Part shown: piece after piece, positions 6,878-14,206 of the stretch
Layout of the letters: every line of letters begins with the position of its first letter
Position numbering within the stretch: the stretch's first letter is position 1
Origin: Candidatus Cloacimonadota bacterium
GTDB lineage: Bacteria; Cloacimonadota; Cloacimonadia; Cloacimonadales; Cloacimonadaceae
Assembly (NCBI GenBank): GCA_027318525.1
Contig: DAHVPA010000010.1
Coordinates: 1-18,969 of the forward strand
DNA: 18,969 nt
Reading direction: 5' to 3'
The notes under the pieces: model-generated
The model's database searches: none
What the model was told of the DNA's origin: nothing
What the model saw: only the letters and a program-made list of their open reading frames with translations
Translations under genes and position numbers: made by a program

Positions 6878-7402
6878 TCAGTCCAGTTTAGCCACTTCCG
6901 GGTTTACTTTAGTAACATAATGAGTAAAAACATTATACTTGGTTAACAGCTCAATTTGTTGATGCGCAACAAAGATTAAACATGTATTGTCAAATCCGAG
7001 TTGTTGTATTCCTTCCAATAATTCATTCATATTGGAGCATTCATCAGCAATTATAATACAAGGGCGGGTTTGCATAGCAAGGCTTTCTTTAAGCAAAAAA
7101 AACTGATATTTTAGCAAATCAGCTGTTGACTGTATCTGTCCCGGATGTCTGTGAAGATCTGAATATGCAGTAATTGCATCCATCTGGCTTTGCACTTGCT
7201 GTTCAATATACATAACATATTGACCCCCTGGATTAGTGCGCAGATATGGTAATAGCAACTGCTTAAGAAAGCTGGATTTACCGCTGCCATTCATACCTTT
7301 GATTTGGTGAACTTCACCTGTTGATACAGAGAAATCTGTTTCCAACGAAAGCTCAAGACTATTCCAGAGTTTGTATTTACCGGAAGGGATTGTCCAAATC
7401 AT
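6878..7402 (-). CDS. Reduced ABC ATPase with Walker A/B but no LSGGQ signature (EcfA-like)
   Basis: 174 residues against about 270 for a normal EcfA. Walker A GMNGSGKS is at 36-43, a Q-loop-like YIEQQ at 65-69, Walker B with catalytic acid CIIIADE at 115-121, and an H-loop VAHQQ with His147. Between Q-loop and Walker B, where LSGGQ should stand, only about 45 residues occur and no signature motif is visible. The protein should bind and hydrolyse ATP only if a partner supplies LSGGQ. The gene directly upstream (7399-7782) encodes exactly such a partner, and the two overlap by 4 nt (ATGA), so equal synthesis is likely. The next genes encode EcfT-like and S components, so the pair presumably powers that transporter. 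The family is clear; the exact role is inferred. Confidence 0.72.
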   Translation of the reverse strand: MIWTIPSGKYKLWNSLELSLETDFSVSTGEVHQIKGMNGSGKSSFLKQLLLPYLRTNPGGQYVMYIEQQVQSQMDAITAYSDLHRHPGQIQSTADLLKYQFFLLKESLAMQTRPCIIIADECSNMNELLEGIQQLGFDNTCLIFVAHQQIELLTKYNVFTHYVTKVNPEVAKLD

Positions 7403-7782
7403 ATGGTATCCATCAACTTGATTTCCTTACCCTTATGTCGGAAGCTTTGGATTAGTCTTGTAAATTCTTCCGCTTTGGCTGCGTCAAGAGTAAACTTAAA
7501 ATCAATAATGACGATTTTCTGGGCTGGTGAATATAATGCCAGAAGAAGCATGAGTGCTACTTTCTGTCCACCTGACAGAGTTGAAAGCTCGGTATTCAAA
7601 GTCAGTGTTTCACCTGTGATGTTTTTATAAACTGTAAGACATTCGTTGATAGACTCTTCTGAAAGATTATACAGAGCTGCTTCTTCATTAACAACAGTGT
7701 TGCATATGATGGGATTGTGCACATCACAGATAAGAAAGTCATCCGCAAATTGTTCTATTATCTTATCCAACGTAACTGACAT
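7399..7782 (-). CDS. Truncated ABC ATPase with LSGGQ but no Walker A (EcfA-like partner)
   Basis: 127 residues. It lines up with EcfA from the Q-loop onward: HNPIICNTVVNEEA (22-35) resembles the QNPxxQ...TVEEE stretch, then LSGGQ is perfect at 69-73. A Walker-B-like KIVIIDF follows at 89-95, where the catalytic Glu is replaced by Phe, and then a LDAAKAEEF D-loop-like segment. The P-loop is absent, and the start codon is fixed by a 1-nt overlap (TGATG) with the preceding gene, so no N-terminal piece is missing in another frame nearby. No H-loop His is present. It cannot hydrolyse ATP itself but can present LSGGQ to the Walker A of its neighbour. Not a pseudogene by appearance: the frame is intact and coupled on both sides. 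Confidence 0.7.
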   Translation of the reverse strand: MSVTLDKIIEQFADDFLICDVHNPIICNTVVNEEAALYNLSEESINECLTVYKNITGETLTLNTELSTLSGGQKVALMLLLALYSPAQKIVIIDFKFTLDAAKAEEFTRLIQSFRHKGKEIKLMDTI

Positions 7783-8261
7783 CAGAGTTTGTTCCGTCTT
7801 CCATATTCAGCTATCAGAAGAGCTTCTGCTATACCATCCTCAGTCGTTTTGATTCTTATGCCGAATATTTGCTCAGCAGTTTTCACAGAACGAAGTTTCA
7901 TGTTGCTGCGTGTTTCTTGATAATCGCGTTTCAAATCATATTCAGCTTTCCAGGAATTGGGGGAGATGATTATAGGTCGGTACTTGAGGCAGATTCCATA
8001 AATAACACCACAATGAAAACCAAAACTTGTGGTGGGACTGGCTGATTTTTCCATAACCCCTGGTTTTAGTTCTATGATGATCACACTGTTTTCAGGTAAT
8101 CGCTCAATCATGCATTGCAATTGATTATAATCATATCCTTTACCTAAAAGTGGCATCGGCTCTGCAAGTATCAGATTGCGGTGTTCGTCAATAAGTGCCA
8201 GACCGCCTTTTCTGCCTGGGTCTATGCCTAAATAGTATTTCTTGCCGTCAGTATTATTCAA
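7782..8261 (-). CDS. RuvC-like RNase H-fold protein, putative nuclease/resolvase
   Basis: 159 residues, similar in size to RuvC (about 170). The N-terminus YLGIDPGRKGGLALI has the RuvC strand with Asp14. A second acid occurs at IIIEL (Glu64), and the C-terminal TTEDGIAEALLIAEYG supplies Asp142 and Glu146, the usual D-E-D/D pattern of the fold. GFHCGVIYGI and the P-x-x-W-K motif at 101-105 match phage- and plasmid-type RuvC relatives rather than the chromosomal ruvABC gene. The only available start is TTG at 8261, inside the last 8 nt of glmS, with no clear ribosome site, which suggests coupling to glmS translation. The stop overlaps the start of the next gene by 1 nt. No ruvA or ruvB is near. 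Role in an operon of glmS and ECF genes is unknown. Confidence 0.7.
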   Translation of the reverse strand: MNNTDGKKYYLGIDPGRKGGLALIDEHRNLILAEPMPLLGKGYDYNQLQCMIERLPENSVIIIELKPGVMEKSASPTTSFGFHCGVIYGICLKYRPIIISPNSWKAEYDLKRDYQETRSNMKLRSVKTAEQIFGIRIKTTEDGIAEALLIAEYGRRNKL

Positions 8262-10089
8262 CTGTAACGCTTTTTGCCAGATTACGTGGTTGGTCTACAT
8301 CCAGTCCGCGTAAATCTGCTACATGATAGGCTAATAATTGCAAGGGTATAACCGTCAGAAGGGGTTGAAGATTTGTCAAAGTGTCAGGTATATAAATCAC
8401 ATTTTCACTGATGCTTTTTAACTGGATGTCACCTTCTGTGGCGATGGTGATAATCCTGGCTTTTCTAGCGCGGACTTCTTCGAGATTGGAAAATACTTTA
8501 TCATATAGCGGGTCTTTGGGAGCGACTACTATCACAGGCATATTGGCATCTATCAGAGCAATCGGACCATGTTTCATCTCTGCTGCAGGATAACCTTCTG
8601 CATGAATATACGAAATCTCCTTCAGTTTCAAAGCACCTTCCAGTGCTACAGGAAAATTAACTCCCCGCCCCAGATATAGGGCGTTGGTGGCATTCATGAA
8701 AGTTTGTGCTATCTGCCTGATCGTCTCGTTATGAGTAAGTATCTTTTCAACTTTGGTTGGTATATTAACCAATTCGCTTATGTATTCCAATCCCTTGATT
8801 GGTGATAGATTGCGCATTCTGCCCAGTAATATGGCAAGTAAAACAAGGATTGTAACTTGCGATGTAAACGCTTTTGTCGAAGCAACCCCGATTTCACTGC
8901 CGGCGTGTATGTAAGTCCCCCCATCTGATTCACGTGCTATGGTGCTTCCTACTACATTTGTTATTCCCATCACCATAGCCCCTTTGGCTTTGGCTTCTCG
9001 CAAAGCAGCCAGAGTATCGGCTGTTTCTCCGGACTGACTGATGACAAAGACCAGGGTGTCTTCCGGAACAATGGGATTTCTGTAACGGTATTCTGAGGCG
9101 TATTCTATTTCAACAGGAATGCGTGCTAAATCCTCAATAATGTATTTACCTATTAATCCGGCATGATAAGATGTCCCGCAGGCAACCAGTTGGATTTTCT
9201 TAATCCGTCTCAGTTCATTATTGGAGAGGTTTAGTCCTCCCAGTCTGGTGGAACTGATTTGTTCGTTGATTCTTCCTCTGTAGGCGTTTTCAATGGTGAT
9301 GGGCTGTTCGAATATCTCTTTAAGCATAAAATGCTTAAACTCACCTTTTTCAATGGCGGAAATATCCCAATCTACCGTTGAGATGACCGGCTTGACGTTT
9401 CGTTTATCCAGGGTAGTGATATCGAATCCATTATGAGTAACTGTGCAGATTTCGCCATCTTGAAGATATATGACCTTATTGGTATGGATGATAGTAGCAC
9501 TAACGTCTGAAGTGATGAAGTATTCTTCATTTCCGATGCCAAGGATAAGCGGACTGCCCTTGCGCACTGCCACCAGCTTGTCGGGAAAACGGGTGGAGAT
9601 GACGACTAATCCATAAGTGCCTTCCACCAGCTTCATTGCTTCGCGAACTGCATCTTCCAGGCAGACTTCCGTTTTGAGGAATTCTTCCACCAGATGAACC
9701 AATACCTCAGTATCAGTCTGGCTTTTGAACTCGTGTCCCAATTGTATCAGTTTTTCTTTCAGCGGTTTGTAATTTTCGATTATGCCATTATGAACCAGAG
9801 CCAGTTTATGAGTGCAATCAACCTGTGGATGTGCATTCTCTTCATTGGGTTCACCATGTGTTGCCCATCTGGTATGTGCTATGCCGACAACTCCTGTGCA
9901 TTTGGCAGGATCGGGGATAGCTCTTTCCAGTTCTACAATTTTTCCTTGTTTCTTGATTACAAGCAATTCTCCGTCATGGATTATGCCGCAACCAGAGCTG
10001 TCATAACCTCTATACTCCAGACGTTTCAATGCTTCCACCACGATGGGCATTGCATTTCGTTTTCCTATATATCCGACTATTCCACACAT
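8254..10089 (-). CDS. glmS: Glutamine-fructose-6-phosphate aminotransferase (isomerizing)
   Basis: 611 residues, full length. Makes glucosamine-6-phosphate from fructose-6-P and glutamine, feeding peptidoglycan and LPS. The class II glutaminase domain starts MCGIVGYIG with nucleophile Cys2 exposed after Met removal; it includes HTRWATHGEPNEENAHP and HNGIIENY. Two SIS sugar-isomerase domains follow (VACGTSYHAGLIG; SQSGETADTLAALREAK; GRGVNFPVALEGALKLKEISYIHAEGYPAAEMKHGPIALI). The C-terminus DQPRNLAKSVTVE is the canonical end. GTTAGGAG stands 6 nt before the ATG. It follows the NatB/CPBP gene by 9 nt, leaving no room for a glmS ribozyme or other leader. Confidence 0.98.
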   Translation of the reverse strand: MCGIVGYIGKRNAMPIVVEALKRLEYRGYDSSGCGIIHDGELLVIKKQGKIVELERAIPDPAKCTGVVGIAHTRWATHGEPNEENAHPQVDCTHKLALVHNGIIENYKPLKEKLIQLGHEFKSQTDTEVLVHLVEEFLKTEVCLEDAVREAMKLVEGTYGLVVISTRFPDKLVAVRKGSPLILGIGNEEYFITSDVSATIIHTNKVIYLQDGEICTVTHNGFDITTLDKRNVKPVISTVDWDISAIEKGEFKHFMLKEIFEQPITIENAYRGRINEQISSTRLGGLNLSNNELRRIKKIQLVACGTSYHAGLIGKYIIEDLARIPVEIEYASEYRYRNPIVPEDTLVFVISQSGETADTLAALREAKAKGAMVMGITNVVGSTIARESDGGTYIHAGSEIGVASTKAFTSQVTILVLLAILLGRMRNLSPIKGLEYISELVNIPTKVEKILTHNETIRQIAQTFMNATNALYLGRGVNFPVALEGALKLKEISYIHAEGYPAAEMKHGPIALIDANMPVIVVAPKDPLYDKVFSNLEEVRARKARIITIATEGDIQLKSISENVIYIPDTLTNLQPLLTVIPLQLLAYHVADLRGLDVDQPRNLAKSVTVE

Positions 10090-10098
10090 ATTAATCTC

Positions 10099-12111
10099 CT
10101 AACTTTGGAGGATATCTTCTTGTTTATTGTTAATTTTGCTAAAAGCGGCAAGCGATACTGCCAAGATTACTAACGCAGGGATTCCAGCCAGCCAGTTTAT
10201 TTCTCCCTGGTCTGATATCAGATAGCCCAAAATACCCTTGTTACCCACTTGCATAATAATGACAGCCAGAGCGTTATTTAGCATATGCGAAAACATACTC
10301 ACATACAGACTATTGGTTTTATATAGCAGCCACCCCAGTAAAACGCCAAGGAAGAATACCGGTATAAACCTGTAAGGGTCAAGATGGAACAAAGCAAATA
10401 GAAAAGCGCTGGCTATTATGGCAAACCAGGCATTTTTGTTTTCATAAAACCGGTAAAGAAATCCTCTGAATAAAACTTCTTCGCAGATTCCAGGCAAGAC
10501 AGCAATCAGTCCGATGATTTGCCACAGTTGCAGATCTGGCATTTTGAGCAGTTCACTCATCTTTTCCAGATAGTCTTGCGGGATGGGGTAAATGAGGTTG
10601 ATAAGCTGCCCCAATAAGGAGACAAGGATGGATGCCGAGATGGCGATAAAGGGAACGATTGCAAAGTTGACCGGATTGGTTCCGGTCAGGCGCAGGGTCT
10701 GTTTCCAATCTGCTTTTACCAGTCTGAGAATAATTAAAACAGGCAGCAGGATTATGATAACCTGTGTCTTGAATAGTCCGGATACGATTTCCTTACTTTG
10801 CCAGGTTCCGCCAATATAATACAAAGCAAGCAGAGCCAGAACATAATAGACGAGTCCATAATAGGGAGTAAAGAATGCTTTCTTATTTTTCTTAAGTCCT
10901 TTCAGGCTGGTATCAGATTCGGAGCGAAAGAGCACTCCTTCATTGTTAAACAGCTTTACGGTCATAAAGATGGCTGCAATATCCAGGATTATTGTGCTGC
11001 CGATGGTCAACAGTAGATGCGTAACTTTATAATCGCTCATCATTACGGCTTTGAAGAGCAGGGAGATGTTTATTACAGGTATCAGAGCCAAGCCGTTGTT
11101 CAGCTCGATGGCAGGGAAGAAACTGCTCATTGCCAGCAGCATGGAAACAAGTAATATGGGTTGTTCATAGCTGCGTGCTTCCTTCATATTGCGGGAAAAG
11201 GTGGAGATGGAGAGCAGCAAGGCAGCATAGAGCGTTGCCAGTGGAATCAGTGCCAGAAACAGCATCAGGAATCCATTCAGAGGAAACTTAACTCCTGCCA
11301 TTTGTAATCCGCTCTGGCTGGCGATATTGCGCATGGAGAAATACAGACTGATCAGATTCACAGCCACGTTGATGAGGGCAAACGTGATAATGGTGAGGTA
11401 TTTGCCCAAGACTATCTCGTTGCGGTGAGCGGAGGAGACAAGCAATGTTTCCAGAGTTTTCCTTTCTTTTTCTCCTGCCACCAGGTCTCCTGCCACGACA
11501 GAAGCTCCCGCTATCAAGAGCATTATTAACAGATAGGGAAGAATCGAACCAAGTAATGAACCGAGTTTCTTGGCTGTGGATGATGTATCCTGTTGTCTGA
11601 TGCTTACGGTGCTGATAAATTCGGCATTAATACCTTTTTCTGCCAGGCGTTGTTCCAGTATCTTGCTTTCCGCATTTTTGAGAGCGACATTAACCTTATC
11701 GGCAATCATTTTTCCGCGGTCGGTCGATTTATCCAGTTTTACTGCAATCTGATAGATGGGGATTCCGCTTGATTGCAGTGAATCCTTGATACTGATGATG
11801 GCATGCACCAGCTTGTCTTCAAACATGCGGGGGGTTGCCTGATACATGGGTTCGACCGTAAAATTCTTGATTGTCTTTATTTGTTCGGAAATGAGATGTG
11901 AAGCATTGTCATTAACGCTATCTGCCAAGGCGATTACAGCCCCTTTTTCTTCCAGTTTGGCTGTCTGCCTGGACATTAGGGAAAAAGTACCGATAAAGAT
12001 AAGCGGGTAAAGGATAAAGGGCAGGATAATGGTGGAAAAGATTGTCCGTTTATCCCTGAACATTTCCAGCATTTCTTTTTTATAAACGACCAGAGCTCTG
12101 TTAAAATTCAT
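10099..12111 (-). CDS. NatB-type ABC permease fused to a CPBP (CAAX-like) intramembrane protease
   Basis: 670 residues. The N-terminal two thirds is an ABC-2 permease of the NatB type: one membrane helix at about 23-45, a large extracytoplasmic loop (46-185), then a helix bundle. The cytoplasmic sequence VAGEKERKTLETLLVSS (210-226) is the coupling helix typical of this family. The C-terminal third (about 480-650) is a CPBP domain with EEVLFRG (544-550), FALFHLD with His576 and HMLNNA (609-614), the three glutamate/histidine/asparagine motifs of this metal-dependent membrane protease family. All catalytic positions look intact. Such fusions paired with a NatA-like ATPase are known. GGAGGTGA, in the end of the ATPase gene, drives its start, and the two genes overlap by 11 nt. 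Substrate unknown: sodium export and peptide/lipoprotein processing are both possible. Confidence 0.88.
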   Translation of the reverse strand: MNFNRALVVYKKEMLEMFRDKRTIFSTIILPFILYPLIFIGTFSLMSRQTAKLEEKGAVIALADSVNDNASHLISEQIKTIKNFTVEPMYQATPRMFEDKLVHAIISIKDSLQSSGIPIYQIAVKLDKSTDRGKMIADKVNVALKNAESKILEQRLAEKGINAEFISTVSIRQQDTSSTAKKLGSLLGSILPYLLIMLLIAGASVVAGDLVAGEKERKTLETLLVSSAHRNEIVLGKYLTIITFALINVAVNLISLYFSMRNIASQSGLQMAGVKFPLNGFLMLFLALIPLATLYAALLLSISTFSRNMKEARSYEQPILLVSMLLAMSSFFPAIELNNGLALIPVINISLLFKAVMMSDYKVTHLLLTIGSTIILDIAAIFMTVKLFNNEGVLFRSESDTSLKGLKKNKKAFFTPYYGLVYYVLALLALYYIGGTWQSKEIVSGLFKTQVIIILLPVLIILRLVKADWKQTLRLTGTNPVNFAIVPFIAISASILVSLLGQLINLIYPIPQDYLEKMSELLKMPDLQLWQIIGLIAVLPGICEEVLFRGFLYRFYENKNAWFAIIASAFLFALFHLDPYRFIPVFFLGVLLGWLLYKTNSLYVSMFSHMLNNALAVIIMQVGNKGILGYLISDQGEINWLAGIPALVILAVSLAAFSKINNKQEDILQS

Positions 12112-12868
12112 GCGCCATCACCTCCGCTTCTGTATTTTGTCTGTTGATGTATGACACAAAGATATCGTCCAAATCAGTCTGACCTGTATCTGCGCGGAGT
12201 TCTTCCAATGTTCCTTCTGCCAGAAGTCCACCCTTGTGGATCATGACTATCTTATCAGCTATTCTTTCTGCTTCTCTCATGATATGTGTACTGAACAGGA
12301 CGCATTTGCCCTGGTTCTTGCATTCGCGGATAAAGGTGATGATGTTTCTGGCGGTGAGGATATCCAGTCCGGAGGTTGGTTCGTCAAAAATCATAACCTG
12401 CGGGTCATGGATAATTGAACGCACGATTGAGACCTTTTGCTTCATACCGGATGACATGAAGTCTATCTTTTTGTCGATAAAATCATGCATGTCAAGCAGG
12501 TTTGCCATCTGGCGTATCTGATATTTGATTCTGCCTTCATCCAGACCGTATAGTCTGCCGAAATAAGTGATAAATTCCCTTCCGGTCAGGCGGTTATACA
12601 GTCCGGTATCACCGGAAAGAAAGCCCAGGTTTTCTCTCACTTTCTGCGGATGAGTCAGTATATCCCAGCCGTTGATGGAAGCTGTTCCGGCACTGGGCAG
12701 AAAAATGGTGGAAAGCACTCTCATCGTCGTGGTTTTACCGGCTCCGTTCACTCCCAGAAGACATACGATTTGCCCATCCTCAGCCGTGAAGGAAAGCCCA
12801 TCCACAGCTTTGAACATAGTCCCGTCCTTCTGGTTAAAGGTCTTGCTCAGGCTCTTTACTTCAATCAT
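12101..12868 (-). CDS. NatA-like ABC transporter ATP-binding protein
   Basis: 255 residues, a full ABC ATPase. Walker A GVNGAGKT (39-46), Q-loop region LGFLSGDTGLYNRLTGREF (81-99), signature MSSGMKQ (138-144), Walker B VMIFDEP (158-164) and an H-loop STHIMREAE. The SSGMKQ form of the signature instead of LSGGQ is the usual one in NatA and related ABC-2 exporter ATPases. It overlaps the permease/CPBP gene by 11 nt and certainly works with it. The ribosome site is modest (AAAAAGGT). It is the first gene of the long run leading through glmS to the ECF genes. Confidence 0.92.
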   Translation of the reverse strand: MIEVKSLSKTFNQKDGTMFKAVDGLSFTAEDGQIVCLLGVNGAGKTTTMRVLSTIFLPSAGTASINGWDILTHPQKVRENLGFLSGDTGLYNRLTGREFITYFGRLYGLDEGRIKYQIRQMANLLDMHDFIDKKIDFMSSGMKQKVSIVRSIIHDPQVMIFDEPTSGLDILTARNIITFIRECKNQGKCVLFSTHIMREAERIADKIVMIHKGGLLAEGTLEELRADTGQTDLDDIFVSYINRQNTEAEVMAHEF

Positions 12869-12893
12869 AATCTACCTTTTTCATACCTCTGAC

Positions 12894-12899
12894 ATTATA
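12894..12899 (-). promoter_or_regulatory. Candidate -10 element for the natA-glmS-ECF operon
   Basis: Minus strand: a perfect TATAAT ends 26 nt before the natA start. No good -35 is found 16-18 nt upstream, so activation by a bound factor would be plausible. The three 11-bp repeats at 12961-12993 lie about 60-95 bp further upstream. Confidence 0.4.
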
Positions 12900-12960
12900 T
12901 CATTTGGCACCAATAAATTCTGCTTCTCTACTCTAATTCTAGTCCCTTGTTGCACAATCC

Positions 12961-12993
12961 TTGCAGAGAGTCTTCAGAGAGTTTGCAGAGACT
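12961..12993. repeat. Three imperfect 11-bp tandem repeats upstream of natA
   Basis: TTGCAGAGAGT, CTTCAGAGAGT and TTGCAGAGACT follow one another without gap. The last unit runs into a perfect 13-bp dyad GAGACTTAGTCTC at 12988-13000. A spacing of about one helical turn in the gap between oadB and natA would suit a regulator binding site. It could also be a chance low-complexity run. Confidence 0.55.
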
Positions 12994-13069
12994 TAGTCTC
13001 CGGAAACCCTGTCCAAACACATTATGTGCAAAAAGAAACATCTTATCATCAATCAAGATTTATTCTGAT

Positions 13070-14203
13070 TTAATTTCCCAGGATGCCAAGCAAAACACCG
13101 GCTGCCACAGCAGAACCGATTACACCTGCCACATTGGGTGCCATCGCATGCATCAGCAGATAGTTGGTCTTATCATATTGCTGACCCACAATCTGAGAAA
13201 CTCTGGCGGAATCCGGAACTGCGCTTACTCCGGCGTTACCAATCAGCGGATTTATCTTGTTGTCGCCTTTCAGGAATAAATTCATAAATTTGGCAAAGAG
13301 AACTCCGGCAGCGGTAGCCACAGCAAAGGAAAATGCTCCCAACGTAAAGATTTTAATTGATTTGGCGGTCAGAAAGACATTTGCGCTGGTGCTGGCTCCA
13401 ACCGTTAGTCCAATCAGGATGGTGACCACGTCAATCAGGACAGTCCTTGATGAATTTGCCAGCCTTTCCGTTACCGTGCTTTCCTTGAGCAGATTGCCCA
13501 GAAAGAGCATGGCAAGCAGTGTAAGTCCGCCAGGTGCTATAAAGGTAGTGATAATCAATCCGACAATCGGGAAGATAATTTTTTCACGCTTGGAAACCAG
13601 GCGCGGGGATTTCATGTGGATAACGCGTTCTTTCTTTGTTGTCAGCAGTTTCATAATGGGCGGCTGGATGACAGGGACCAATGCCATATATGAATAAGCT
13701 GCGATGGCAATCGGACCCACCAGATGAGGAGCCAGTTTGGAGGAAAGATATATGGAGGTGGGACCGTCCGCTCCACCGATGATTCCGATGGAGGCTGCTT
13801 CCAAGATGTTAAATCCCAAGAGCAGAGAGCCGGCAAAAGTGGCAAAGATGCCAAATTGAGCGGCAGCTCCCAATAGTATCAGTTTTGGATTGGCTATCAG
13901 GGTGGAAAAATCTGTCATTGCTCCAATCCCTAAAAAGATTAGGGGCGGATAGATGCCTTTGGTAACTCCGAAATAGAGGTAATTCAGGACAGAACCCGAG
14001 TTATATACTCCCTGACCCTGTTCAAAGACGCCGGGTATGTTACCGACCAGGATTCCGAAACCGATGGGGACCAGTAGTAACGGCTCGAATTCTTTGAATA
14101 TACCCAGCCAGATGAAGGCAAGACCGATTGCTATCATAAGCAGATAGCCAAAGTTTATATTGAAAAATGCTGTGGTATGGAGAAACTGTATCAGTTCTTG
14201 CAT
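13070..14203 (-). CDS. Sodium-pumping decarboxylase beta subunit (OadB/MmdB/GcdB family)
   Basis: 377 residues with 8-10 membrane segments. This subunit decarboxylates carboxybiotin and couples it to sodium export across the inner membrane. Signature positions are intact: GGADGPTSIY (143-152) with the key Asp146, NPLIGNAGVSAVPDSARVSQ and MAPNVAGVIGSAVAAG near the C-terminus, which together hold the residues known to bind sodium. The short N-terminal region FFNINFGYLLMI and the length match the family (375-430). GGAGG inside the end of the biotin carrier gene supports the start; the gap between them is 3 nt. It is the last gene of the decarboxylase operon; no clear terminator follows. Confidence 0.95.
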   Translation of the reverse strand: MQELIQFLHTTAFFNINFGYLLMIAIGLAFIWLGIFKEFEPLLLVPIGFGILVGNIPGVFEQGQGVYNSGSVLNYLYFGVTKGIYPPLIFLGIGAMTDFSTLIANPKLILLGAAAQFGIFATFAGSLLLGFNILEAASIGIIGGADGPTSIYLSSKLAPHLVGPIAIAAYSYMALVPVIQPPIMKLLTTKKERVIHMKSPRLVSKREKIIFPIVGLIITTFIAPGGLTLLAMLFLGNLLKESTVTERLANSSRTVLIDVVTILIGLTVGASTSANVFLTAKSIKIFTLGAFSFAVATAAGVLFAKFMNLFLKGDNKINPLIGNAGVSAVPDSARVSQIVGQQYDKTNYLLMHAMAPNVAGVIGSAVAAGVLLGILGN

Positions 14204-14206
14204 GGC

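Noticed and set aside
6878..7782. The two small ATPase genes as one EcfA broken by a frameshift
   Set aside because: The LSGGQ part comes first and the Walker A part second, opposite to the order within one ABC domain, and both have their own coupled starts. Joining frames would not rebuild a normal protein.
10080..10098. glmS ribozyme or other leader element before glmS
   Set aside because: Only 9 nt separate glmS from the upstream gene, with no room for the ribozyme.
9694..10173. 159-codon plus-strand open frame over the 5' end of glmS
   Set aside because: Antisense to a conserved glutaminase domain, with no recognisable motif; explained by codon bias of glmS.
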